A stretch of 64,000 nucleotides of DNA from an uncultured Collinsella sp. (lineage in GTDB: Bacteria > Actinomycetota > Coriobacteriia > Coriobacteriales > Coriobacteriaceae): assembly GCA_934667065.1 (NCBI GenBank), contig CAKULD010000004.1, positions 124,001 through 188,000 of the forward strand, read 5' to 3'. The translations under genes and the position numbers were made by a program. Position 1 is the first letter of the stretch; each line of letters opens with the position of its first letter. The notes under the pieces are model-generated. The model searched no databases and was not told the origin of the DNA. It saw only the letters and a list, made by a program, of their open reading frames with translations. This document shows, one piece after another, positions 28,335 to 35,332 of this stretch.

Positions 28335-28913
28335 CTACTCGATGATGAGGGTGCGACCTTCGCGGCGTGGTTTTGCAGCGGGATAGGGACCGTCGCAGTA
28401 GCCGAGCGTTACGAATGCTCGGCAGATGTAGTCTTCTGGCACGCCCCAGGATTTGAGCAACTCCTGGCCCTCGTCGGATGCAAATGTCTTCTCGGCTCGG
28501 CTGACGATGCAACTTCCAAGCCCCAGCGCATGTGCCTCGAGCGTCATGTTCTGCGCAATAGCGAAAGCATCGGCGACGCTAAACAAAAAACGTTCCTGGC
28601 AGAAAATGCAAAACACGGTCGGCGCATCGTAAAAGCCATTTTTAATCGCCGGGTTGTCGATGACGCTCGGCTGATCGCGACTCACGTAGTTGCCCGCCAG
28701 GCCAACCCGACTAAAGCCCGCCATGTTCATTCGACCGATGCGGGCGGCAAGCTCAGCGTTGTGCACGGCGACCACCATGCTGCGCTGTCCAGCGCCCGCA
28801 TTGGCGGCATAAACCCCCGCCTCGAGTACCTTCTCGACATCTTCGCGCTGCACCTGCTGATCCGTGTACTTACGAATCGATCGTCTCGTCTTAATAAGCT
28901 CGAGTGCATCCAT
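28335..28913 (-). CDS. Nitroreductase-family flavoprotein of the ACGX operon
   Basis: 192 residues. It begins MDALELIKTRRSIRKYTDQQV, the FMN-phosphate-binding start of nitroreductases. NAGAGQRSMVVAV and GLGSCIVSRAE further match the fold, and the C-terminus AFVTLGY resembles the family's last conserved strand. These enzymes use FMN and NAD(P)H to reduce varied electrophiles. In peptide-modification clusters, related flavoproteins can be dehydrogenases. The ATG at 28913 overlaps the stop of the radical SAM gene by one base (TAATG), so the gene is tightly coupled to the maturase. Its role in the ACGX pathway is inferred from that coupling. Confidence 0.9.
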   Translation of the reverse strand: MDALELIKTRRSIRKYTDQQVQREDVEKVLEAGVYAANAGAGQRSMVVAVHNAELAARIGRMNMAGFSRVGLAGNYVSRDQPSVIDNPAIKNGFYDAPTVFCIFCQERFLFSVADAFAIAQNMTLEAHALGLGSCIVSRAEKTFASDEGQELLKSWGVPEDYICRAFVTLGYCDGPYPAAKPRREGRTLIIE

Positions 28914-29956
28914 TATTCGACCTCTTTCCAGCACTGGGGATCGGCCTCGTACATATCGCCCGTGTAGCCATAGGTCACCGCTGGGCAGCCGCGACACCAG
29001 CCAAAGAGTTCGCATTTGGAGCACTTCTTGAACTTCTTAAAATCGCGTTTGGCTTCCATTTGTGGAGAGAAGAAGAGCTCCTCCAGCGAGTTTTCGGCAA
29101 CGTTGCCCACCTTGCTCTCCATGCGGCGACACGCATAGACATCGCCCGTAGGCAGCACCGTCATATGGCCCGTACCGCAGTGGCAGCCGTCATAGATCAT
29201 GCCGGGCTTGGCGTCCTCGGGAATGGCGAACTTACCCTGCTCCCACAAAAGCAGCGTCCACAGGTGATCCTTGAGCTGGAAGAACGTTTTGCAGCCCGCC
29301 GCCTGATGGAACTCCATGCGCTCCTGCGCGGCCAGCAGCACATCGCGATACTCCAGCGGTTCCAAATGGAACTCGTCACGCTTTTGGCCCGACGTGGGGC
29401 AGTACCGACCAAAGGCGAACACGACGACCTCGAGGCTTGCCACCAGATCGATGAGCTGCGGCAATTCGGCGGCATTCATGCTCGATACCGTGTTCATGAC
29501 AGCAACCCAGATACCTGCACGCTTAAGGCAACCGATGGCGCGCATGGTCTCGGCAAACGAGCCGGGCTTACGGAAGTAATCGTGCGTTGCCTCGAGTCCA
29601 TCAAGCGAGAGCTGGTATTTACGGCAACCCAGCTCTTTCATGCGAACACAGACCTCGTCGGTCAGATGGAACGGATTGCCCATCACGCACCACATAAAGC
29701 CGCGCTCGTGCAGGAGCTCAGCAAGGCGCCAAAAATCGGGATGAAGAATGGGGTCACCGCCCGTAACGTAAAAGTACGGCTGGCGACCGATGCGCTCGCA
29801 GAGCGCCTGGGCCTGATCGACGACCTGGACCATCTGTTCCCACGGCATGCGCTTAAAACCGGCGCAGGCACCGTTGGCAAAAATATAGCAATGCTTGCAA
29901 CGCTGATCACATTCATCCGTAATGTGCCATTGGAAGGCAAACGCAGGCTTTTGCAT
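28913..29956 (-). CDS. Radical SAM/SPASM maturase, ACGX-peptide system
   Basis: 347 residues. Radical SAM cluster motif CDQRCKHC (Cys16, Cys20, Cys23) sits near the N-terminus, followed by GGDPILHPDFWRL. The C-terminal SPASM region has eight Cys (about 258, 260, 276, 312, 315, 321, 324, 342) in patterns CHC, CSKC and CRGC, enough for two auxiliary 4Fe-4S clusters. SPASM enzymes modify ribosomal peptides, often forming thioether or C-C links. A 77-residue Cys-repeat peptide lies two genes upstream, matching what curated families call the ACGX system. ATG at 29956 with GGGAG seven bases upstream. A longer frame to 30049 has no ribosome-binding site. Confidence 0.93.
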   Translation of the reverse strand: MQKPAFAFQWHITDECDQRCKHCYIFANGACAGFKRMPWEQMVQVVDQAQALCERIGRQPYFYVTGGDPILHPDFWRLAELLHERGFMWCVMGNPFHLTDEVCVRMKELGCRKYQLSLDGLEATHDYFRKPGSFAETMRAIGCLKRAGIWVAVMNTVSSMNAAELPQLIDLVASLEVVVFAFGRYCPTSGQKRDEFHLEPLEYRDVLLAAQERMEFHQAAGCKTFFQLKDHLWTLLLWEQGKFAIPEDAKPGMIYDGCHCGTGHMTVLPTGDVYACRRMESKVGNVAENSLEELFFSPQMEAKRDFKKFKKCSKCELFGWCRGCPAVTYGYTGDMYEADPQCWKEVE

Positions 29957-30002
29957 CGTGGGACTCCCTTGGTCGATGTGAAAACTGATGACAATATTTG
30001 GG

Positions 30003-30623
30003 CTACAGGCGCGCAACGGCGCCGACGGGGCAATTCTCGGCACAGGCACCGCAATGCAGGCAGTGCTCGGGCTCTATGCGATATGAGTCTCCCGGCTCGA
30101 TGCACTTCTGCGGGCAGTGCTCAAGGCAGGTGCCGCAACCGATACACGCATCGGCATTGATGCAGAAGCCCTTGGCGGGCGCAGGTGCCATGCTCTCGCC
30201 CAAGGTAAAGACCGCGCGCTCGATGGGATGAACTCCCAGGTTAAAGTAGTCGAGCACTATGTTCTCGACCTTAAAGATAGTGTTGATCTCGCGCGTATCA
30301 CCGGGATACACGTTGGCAAGATACGGTTGCTCGGCATAAATGACATCGCGCCAGTAAACTTGCTCGGACTCCGAGACGGGAGCGGCAACGCCGGACATGC
30401 GGATCATCTCGTTAAACCGCGTGTGAACGAGCGTTTGGACACGCCCATCGGCCATAAGCTGACGAGCCATCTCCTTGCCACGTGCCGTGAGAAAGTAGAT
30501 AGCACGGGGCTCGTAATGGACAGCGCTCACGCAGCGAATTTGCGGTGCGCCACTTTCGTCCACGGTTGCCAGAGAGAGCGTCCCGGCAAGCTGCATCTTT
30601 TTGAGGCAAGTCTGAGCATCCAT
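30003..30623 (-). CDS. Pyridoxamine-phosphate-oxidase-like flavoprotein fused to 2x[4Fe-4S] ferredoxin
   Basis: 206 residues. Residues 1-145 form a split-barrel FMN-binding fold (TLSLATVDESGAPQIRCVSAV, YFLTARGKEMARQL). The C-terminus is a two-cluster ferredoxin, with CIGCGTCLEHCP near 160-171 and CLHCGACAENCP near 188-199. The layout suggests electron transfer from reduced flavin or NAD(P)H to Fe-S partners, for instance reductive priming of the radical SAM enzyme encoded 46 nt downstream. That role is inference. ATG at 30623 with GAAGGG upstream. The peptide gene ends 24 nt upstream, so all four genes are likely one transcript. Confidence 0.9.
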   Translation of the reverse strand: MDAQTCLKKMQLAGTLSLATVDESGAPQIRCVSAVHYEPRAIYFLTARGKEMARQLMADGRVQTLVHTRFNEMIRMSGVAAPVSESEQVYWRDVIYAEQPYLANVYPGDTREINTIFKVENIVLDYFNLGVHPIERAVFTLGESMAPAPAKGFCINADACIGCGTCLEHCPQKCIEPGDSYRIEPEHCLHCGACAENCPVGAVARL

Positions 30624-30647
30624 TACGAGTCCCTTCCTAGCGATTGC

Positions 30648-30881
30648 TTACTGAGCGTCGGCAGCGCCGCAAGCGGTGCCGCAGGCAGGAGCAGCAGCCG
30701 GATCAGCGGAGCCGCAGGCAGGGGCAGCAGCCGGGTCAGCAGAGCCGCAGGCAGGAGCAGCAGCCGGATCGGCAGAACCGCAAGCGGGAGCGGCCTTGGG
30801 GTCGGCGGAGCCGCAAGCGGGCGCAGGATCGGCGGTACCGCAGGAGGCGAAAGCGGCGACGTTCTCGAGATTCTCGGACAT
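30648..30881 (-). CDS. ACGX-repeat peptide, proposed radical SAM substrate
   Basis: 77 residues. A short leader-like N-terminus (MSENLENVAAFA) is followed by seven Cys-Gly units. Most sit in an 11-residue period ACGSADPAAAP, and the last two are ACGT and ACGA. All Cys are in (A/S)CG(S/T/A) context; there is no other Cys. The DNA is a 33-bp tandem repeat whose copies differ at synonymous sites, so the protein repeat is maintained. There is no secretion signal, double-Gly cleavage site or nearby exporter. ATG at 30881 with AAAGGAA five bases upstream. It is the first gene of the operon, ahead of the Fe-S flavoprotein, the SPASM maturase and the nitroreductase. The modification and function are unknown. 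Confidence 0.93.
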   Translation of the reverse strand: MSENLENVAAFASCGTADPAPACGSADPKAAPACGSADPAAAPACGSADPAAAPACGSADPAAAPACGTACGAADAQ

Positions 30882-30942
30882 GGCATTTCCTTTCGGTCGA
30901 GGATGGCTGGGCGAAGCCATCCAGTTTTTGACGCTCCTTGCG

Positions 30943-30971
30943 TCTATATGCATCATGCAAAAAGTGCGCAA
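30943..30971 (-). promoter_or_regulatory. Candidate promoter of the ACGX operon
   Basis: On the minus strand TTGCGC (30966-30971), a 17-nt spacer and TATAGA (30943-30948) lie about 60 nt upstream of the peptide start codon. The boxes match consensus at about four positions each. Confidence 0.45.
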
Positions 30972-31001
30972 CGACAAAAAGAAGGCACCAATCTATTAGC
31001 C

Positions 31002-31019
31002 AGTTACCAAAAGGTAAGT
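31002..31019. promoter_or_regulatory. Palindrome AGTTACC-N4-GGTAAGT, candidate HxlR operator
   Basis: TTACC and GGTAA are perfect inverted arms with a 4-nt AAAA centre; the flanks extend the dyad to 6 of 7. It lies between the divergent ACGX operon and hxlR-type gene. HxlR-family proteins bind short dyads of this kind in divergent promoters. Confidence 0.5.
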
Positions 31020-31080
31020 AGTAGCCACAAACGACAGCGGCTGCGATAATGAAAGCTGTCCACACGATTGAGGAGTCTCC

Positions 31081-31413
31081 ATGCTTACCAAAGAAGAACT
31101 GCCTCCCTGCCCTGTTGCCACGTGTTTTCAACTCTTTGGCAACAAGTGGAAGATCTATATCATCCAGCAGCTCATCAACCGTCCCATGGGCTTCAACGCA
31201 CTGCACCGCGCTATTCCCGGCATCAGCCAAAAGGTGCTTTCGTCCAACCTTAAGGAAATGGATGCCGCGGGTCTCATCACGCGTACCGTCATCCCCGAGA
31301 CACCCATCCGCACCGAATACGCACTCAGCGAGCTGGGCCACAGCCTTATGCCCATCATCGATTCCCTAGTGGAATGGGGCACCGACTATCAGCAACTCGT
31401 GCGAAACTCCTAA
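31081..31413 (+). CDS. HxlR-family winged-helix regulator
   Basis: 110 residues. The family signature begins PCPVATCFQLFGNKWKIYII, followed by LHRAIPGISQKVLSSNLKEM (recognition helix region) and a C-terminal dimerisation helix (SLMPIIDSLVEWG). HxlR proteins sense electrophiles, quinones or disulfide stress, several through the N-terminal Cys. Here Cys10 and Cys15 are candidates. ATG at 31081 with GAGGAG eight bases upstream. Divergent from the ACGX peptide operon with 199 bp between, including a dyad at 31002-31019, so it probably controls that operon and itself. Ends at a strong terminator. Confidence 0.93.
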   Translation: MLTKEELPPCPVATCFQLFGNKWKIYIIQQLINRPMGFNALHRAIPGISQKVLSSNLKEMDAAGLITRTVIPETPIRTEYALSELGHSLMPIIDSLVEWGTDYQQLVRNS

Positions 31414-31434
31414 CAGCGGCGGGCTTCTGCACAT

Positions 31435-31477
31435 TGAGCGCCGTGGGGCATACCGCTCCACGGCGCTTACCTTTTTG
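31435..31477 (+). terminator. Terminator after HxlR gene
   Basis: The 10-bp stem AGCGCCGTGG/CCACGGCGCT is followed by TACCTTTTTG on the plus strand. Confidence 0.85.
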
Positions 31478-31554
31478 TGCCTTCTTTTACAGAGGCGCGT
31501 TGGGCCGCACACTACTGTCGAGCGAAACCATCTCAATCGAACAGGAGGAAGGCC

Positions 31555-32340
31555 ATGAATCAGGCCGAACGCCGCGTTTGGCTTATCAAGGCATTGCTCG
31601 ATGAGCGGCCAGACGGGCGCAGCATTGCTGTACCTGCCGGTGCCAGCGAGCAGCGCGATTTGCTCAGGGCCCTTATGAACGTGCGGCCGCCCGAGGCGCT
31701 TGCGGCCGAGACGCTCGAAATACAAGACACCTACTTGCAGCAACGCCTTCTTGAGCGCGGCGGAGCGACCGATGCCAGCACGCTCCCCTACCGCGATCGC
31801 GTTGCCATCTGGCGCGGCGACATTACGCTGCTTAAGACCGATGCCATCGTCAATGCAGCCAACAGCCAAATGCTCGGCTGCTTTGTGCCAGGGCATCGCT
31901 GCATCGACAACGCCATCCACACCTACGCCGGCATGCAGCTGCGTTTGGCGTGCGCCAATCTCATGAACGAGCAAGGGCACGAGGAACCAACGGCGCGTGT
32001 CAAGGTCACGCCGGCGTTCAATCTACCCAGCAGCTACGTTTTCCACACCGTCGGCCCTATCGTGCCCAGCCATAAGCCTGGCCCGTGCGAGGAATTGCTG
32101 CTACGCCGCTGCTACGCCAGCTGCTTGGAAGAGGCGACGCGCCGAGGACTCGGCACGCTTGCATTCTGCTGCATCTCGACGGGCGTGTTTGGTTATCCGC
32201 AAGATGCCGCCGCGCGCGTGGCCATCGATACCGTTCGTCATCATCTAGACCATAACGACCCCAACCTTAAGGTGATCTTCAATGTATTTCTCGCGTCTGA
32301 CGAGGCAATCTACCGCAGCCTTCTCCAAACAAATCGATAA
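31555..32340 (+). CDS. Zinc-type macrodomain ADP-ribosyl hydrolase paired with SirTM
   Basis: 261 residues: a helical N-terminal extension (about 1-80), then a macrodomain. Core motifs are GDITLLKTDAIVNAANS (88-104) and the insert LGCFVPGHRCIDNAIH (108-122), whose Cys109, His114 and Cys116 correspond to the zinc-binding motif of the macrodomains linked to class M sirtuins. Later come HTVGPIV and CCISTGVFGYP. These enzymes remove ADP-ribose from proteins, reversing the partner sirtuin. ATG at 31555, six bases after AGGAGG. The gene overlaps the sirtuin gene by 59 nt. Confidence 0.93.
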   Translation: MNQAERRVWLIKALLDERPDGRSIAVPAGASEQRDLLRALMNVRPPEALAAETLEIQDTYLQQRLLERGGATDASTLPYRDRVAIWRGDITLLKTDAIVNAANSQMLGCFVPGHRCIDNAIHTYAGMQLRLACANLMNEQGHEEPTARVKVTPAFNLPSSYVFHTVGPIVPSHKPGPCEELLLRRCYASCLEEATRRGLGTLAFCCISTGVFGYPQDAAARVAIDTVRHHLDHNDPNLKVIFNVFLASDEAIYRSLLQTNR

Positions 32341-33166
32341 GCTCCGAGCTGCACTCGATGCATCTGACGCCGTGGTAATCGGTGCCGGAGCAGGGCTCTC
32401 GACCGCCGCCGGATACACCTATTCGGGCAAGCGTTTCGAGAAGCTCTTTGGCGACTTCGCCGCACGTTACGGCTTTACCGATATGTATTCCGGCGGTTTC
32501 TATCCCTATGATTCGCTCGAGGAGTACTGGGCGTTTTGGAGCCGCTACATCATGTGCAACCGATACGATCCCGTACCGACGCCGCTCTACGAACAGCTCT
32601 TGAGCATAGTGCGCGACCGCGACTACTTTGTGCTGACCACAAACGTGGACCATTGTTTCCAGCGCGCCGGCTTTGACAAGCAGCGACTCTTCTACACGCA
32701 GGGAGACTACGGCCTGTTCCAGTGCAGCAAGCCCTGCTGCCAGGAGACATGGGACAACGAAGAGCTCGTACGCCATATGGTCGCCGACCAACAGGACCTG
32801 CGTATCCCGTCTTCGCTTGTGCCCCATTGCCCTCACTGTGGCGCCCCGCTTACGATGAACCTGCGCTCCGACGATACGTTTGTGCAGGATAAGGGGTGGT
32901 ACACTGCCGCCGATCGCTACCAGGATTTCCTGCGCCGCCACAGCAATATGCGCGTTCTGTTCTTGGAGCTTGGCGTAGGCGGCAACACGCCCGTCATCAT
33001 CAAGTACCCGTTTTGGCAGATGACAGCCAAAAATGAGAACGCCACATATGCATGCGTCAATTTTGGCGAGGCAGTCGCTCCGACAGAAATCGCCAATCGC
33101 AGCATTCTGATCGACGCCGGTGCCGAGCGCGTAATAGAAGCACTTGCCGTCCAGGCCGTCAGATAG
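32282..33166 (+). CDS. Class M sirtuin (SirTM), protein ADP-ribosyltransferase
   Basis: 294 residues. NAD-binding motif GAGAGLSTAAG (34-44) is followed by TTNVDHCF (119-126, Asn121) and YTQGDYG, in which Gln140 occupies the place of the usual sirtuin catalytic His, as in SirTM proteins. Cys148, Cys152/153, Cys183 and Cys186 form the zinc site. SirTM enzymes ADP-ribosylate a lipoylated GcvH-like carrier in staphylococci and streptococci; no such carrier or LplA gene is nearby. The ATG lies within the macrodomain gene (59-nt overlap) with TTAAGGTGA upstream. No in-frame ATG, GTG or TTG start lies between it and the sirtuin core, supporting the overlap. Confidence 0.92.
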   Translation: MYFSRLTRQSTAAFSKQIDKLRAALDASDAVVIGAGAGLSTAAGYTYSGKRFEKLFGDFAARYGFTDMYSGGFYPYDSLEEYWAFWSRYIMCNRYDPVPTPLYEQLLSIVRDRDYFVLTTNVDHCFQRAGFDKQRLFYTQGDYGLFQCSKPCCQETWDNEELVRHMVADQQDLRIPSSLVPHCPHCGAPLTMNLRSDDTFVQDKGWYTAADRYQDFLRRHSNMRVLFLELGVGGNTPVIIKYPFWQMTAKNENATYACVNFGEAVAPTEIANRSILIDAGAERVIEALAVQAVR

Positions 33167-33190
33167 CGGAGACAATACTGTCTTCAAACA

Positions 33191-33245
33191 TGTACACCAG
33201 CATCCAAAGTCGACATTTTTCGACATCTTTGGATGCTGGTGTACA
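33191..33245. repeat. Palindromic element A3
   Basis: TGTACACCAGCATCCAAAG...CTTTGGATGCTGGTGTACA is nearly identical to A1. It is followed by GCAGGTAGTCATTGGGG, the same linker that joins A1 to its B element. Confidence 0.92.
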
Positions 33246-33258
33246 ACTTTTTGCAGGT

Positions 33259-33312
33259 AGTCATTGGGGACGTTCTTGAATGACTAGTCGTTTAAGAACG
33301 TCCCCAACGACT
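33259..33312. repeat. Complete palindromic element B4
   Basis: GGGGACGTTCTT (33266-33277) and AAGAACGTCCCC (33294-33305) are perfect arms around GAATGACTAGTCGTTT, with flanks AGTCATT/AACGACT extending the dyad. It ends 3 nt before the stop codon of the convergent dus gene, so it could end both transcripts. Confidence 0.92.
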
Positions 33313-33314
33313 AA

Positions 33315-34268
33315 CTAGCCGTAGAAGCGGGCAGTAGGCGCGAGAGGCTGTTCGCGGAAGACGCGCTCGACGGCGGCGCGGTATTCGTCGACCTTCTTGG
33401 TCTTGCGCACGAGCTTGTGGACGGTCGCGGGATCGGCGAAGGCGCATTTGGCGTAGAACCACCACTCCTTCATGCGAAAGACCGCGTTGCCGCCAATCTC
33501 GTCTGCATAGGCAGCAAACAGCATGTCGTGGAAGCGCTGCAGCTCGGCGGCGGTCGCAGCAGGACCGCCGTTGACCATACGGGCCAGCGCGGGGTTCGCT
33601 AGCAGGCCGCGTCCTAACATCACATGCCGCGTGTCGGGATAGGCCGCCACCAGCGCGTCCATGTCCTCAAGATCAAAAATGTCACCGTTGTATGCCACGG
33701 GAAACGGCGCCCGTTCCAGTGTCTCGCCGTAATAGCTCTGACGCGGCGAGCCCGTATAGCGGTCCTTTTGCACGCGCGGATGCACGATCAGCTCTGCCAG
33801 CGGCATGCGGCAATAGAGATCGAGCACGCGCTCGTACTCGTCATCGTTCTCCAGCCCCAACCTGGTCTTTACCGACACCGGCAACGGCGAGCGCTCGCAC
33901 ACGTCGCTCAAGAACACCTCGAGCTCATCCAAGTTACGCAAAAAGCCCGAGCCTTTGCCCTTGGCAACGACCGTTCCCGAAGGGCACCCCAAGTTAAGGT
34001 TGACCTCGCGGTAACCCATGTCGGCAAGCACCTGCGCCGCCCACACAAACTCGTCCGCATTCTTGGACATAAGCTGAGGCACCACGTTGAGTCCTTGGTT
34101 GTTGGCCGGATCGATTTCCTTGAACGCCTTGCCGCCAAATCGGTTGCCCACCCGCGGCGGCGGCAAAAACGGCGTGTAGTAGCAGTCGAGCGCGCCGAAG
34201 CACTCCGCATGCACGCGGCGGAACACATGCCCGGTAATTCCCTCCATGGGAGCCAGCGATAGGATCAT
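33315..34268 (-). CDS. tRNA-dihydrouridine synthase
   Basis: 317 residues, FMN-dependent TIM barrel reducing uridines in tRNA D-loops. LSLAPMEGITGHVFR marks the N-terminal FMN site, NLNLGCPSGTVVAKGKGSGF carries the catalytic Cys, KTRLG and LIVHPRVQKDRYTG are the tRNA/FMN-binding segments, and VMLGRGLLANPAL closes the barrel. The choice between ATG 34268, ATG 34274 and TTG 34289 is uncertain; 34268 has AAGTGG six bases upstream. The family subtype (DusA/B/C) is not assigned. Upstream lies a 29-bp palindrome and the LysR gene on the same strand. Confidence 0.9.
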   Translation of the reverse strand: MILSLAPMEGITGHVFRRVHAECFGALDCYYTPFLPPPRVGNRFGGKAFKEIDPANNQGLNVVPQLMSKNADEFVWAAQVLADMGYREVNLNLGCPSGTVVAKGKGSGFLRNLDELEVFLSDVCERSPLPVSVKTRLGLENDDEYERVLDLYCRMPLAELIVHPRVQKDRYTGSPRQSYYGETLERAPFPVAYNGDIFDLEDMDALVAAYPDTRHVMLGRGLLANPALARMVNGGPAATAAELQRFHDMLFAAYADEIGGNAVFRMKEWWFYAKCAFADPATVHKLVRKTKKVDEYRAAVERVFREQPLAPTARFYG

Positions 34269-34289
34269 CAACATCCACTTTCGAATCAA

Positions 34290-34318
34290 TGTGACAAAGG
34301 GACTGTCCCTTTGTCACA
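34290..34318. repeat. Perfect 29-bp palindrome (element H1)
   Basis: TGTGACAAAGGGAC-T-GTCCCTTTGTCACA is a perfect inverted repeat that includes the TGA stop of the LysR gene. A degenerate copy lies at 43887-43914, also directly at a stop codon on the same strand. Confidence 0.85.
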
Positions 34319-35192
34319 TGCCCAGACGGTTTAACAGCTCTTCGCAGGCACGCGAACGCAGGCGGTACTTTTTCCATACCAAGAAGGATGCGATCTCGAT
34401 AGCCGGCTCAAGCGGTACAAATCGTATATCAGAACTCGAATCGATTTGCAGCAGATGATCGATACCCATGGCACACGCCGCGCCCGAGCGAATGAGATGC
34501 GACGCGTTGCCAATCAAGTCAAAATGCCCCACTACGTTGAGGACTTCGGGGTCGAGCGTCCCGTCCGACCACGCCACCAGATCGATTGCTTTGTTCGACG
34601 TGCGTGAACTCAGCAGCAACGGCATCACGGCCAAATCCGCAGGACTCAGCACGTCGAGCGACCCCCACGGCCCATCACTCGCCACGGCAACGCCCACACG
34701 GTCGGTCTGCGGCATGCGAATCCACTCGTATTTGTCTAGGTTGACCGGCTCCAAGAGCAGGGCAAAGTCCAGCAGTCCTCGCTCCAAACGCTCCTCTGTC
34801 GCGTCGGCATTACCCGTGTAGAGCTCAATCGTTACGGCGGGACAATCGCGATGCAGCGCGGCAAACGTATCCAGCACATAGCGCATGGCCTGCGTTTCTC
34901 CCGCACCAATACGTATATTGCCGGCAATGCCGAGCTCCTGGTCACTCATCTCGGACTCGGCCTGCTCCACCAGCGCCAGAATTTCCTCGGCGCGCTGACG
35001 TAAGCGCATGCCATCCCCCGTGAGCACGCACGATCGATTGGTCCGCTCAAACAGTTCGACGCCCAGCTCACGCTCCAGATCGGCAATCTGGCGCGACAAC
35101 GTGGGCTGCGTCACGTGCAACACGTTGGCTGCCTCAGTCATATTCTCCTCGCGCGCCACCGCCAAGAAGTATCGCAGGGTTCGCAGCTCCAT
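34314..35192 (-). CDS. LysR-family transcriptional regulator
   Basis: 292 residues. N-terminal helix-turn-helix MELRTLRYFLAVAREENMT and AANVLHVTQPTLSRQIADLE, then a periplasmic-binding-like effector domain. ATG at 35192 is preceded by GGAGG five bases upstream; a TTG four codons earlier is inside that site. The last codons and stop lie in a 29-bp palindrome, so the C-terminus may have been reset by insertion of the repeat. Divergent from an aldo/keto reductase operon with 140 bp between, the usual LysR arrangement, so it probably regulates that operon. Confidence 0.92.
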   Translation of the reverse strand: MELRTLRYFLAVAREENMTEAANVLHVTQPTLSRQIADLERELGVELFERTNRSCVLTGDGMRLRQRAEEILALVEQAESEMSDQELGIAGNIRIGAGETQAMRYVLDTFAALHRDCPAVTIELYTGNADATEERLERGLLDFALLLEPVNLDKYEWIRMPQTDRVGVAVASDGPWGSLDVLSPADLAVMPLLLSSRTSNKAIDLVAWSDGTLDPEVLNVVGHFDLIGNASHLIRSGAACAMGIDHLLQIDSSSDIRFVPLEPAIEIASFLVWKKYRLRSRACEELLNRLGM

Positions 35193-35239
35193 CGCAGCCT
35201 CCAAATCCAGTCATACCGCCCTCGCAGTCTATCATTCGC

Positions 35240-35302
35240 ATATCGTATATCTAGCTAGTCACTATAGGCAATATACATCGTCAGCCCGCCGACATACGAT
35301 AT
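35240..35302. promoter_or_regulatory. Spaced inverted repeat in LysR/AKR divergent promoter
   Basis: ATATCGTAT (35240-35248) and ATACGATAT (35294-35302) are perfect inverted copies 45 nt apart between the LysR gene and the aldo/keto reductase. They are candidate LysR sites permitting looping or promoter overlap. Confidence 0.4.
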
Positions 35303-35332
35303 AGCCATCCCCCAGAGAAGATGGAGAGCGTT

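Noticed and set aside
30675..30830. 33-bp tandem array resembling a CRISPR-like or minisatellite repeat
   Set aside because: Units are contiguous with no spacers, in frame, and encode the regular ACGX peptide.
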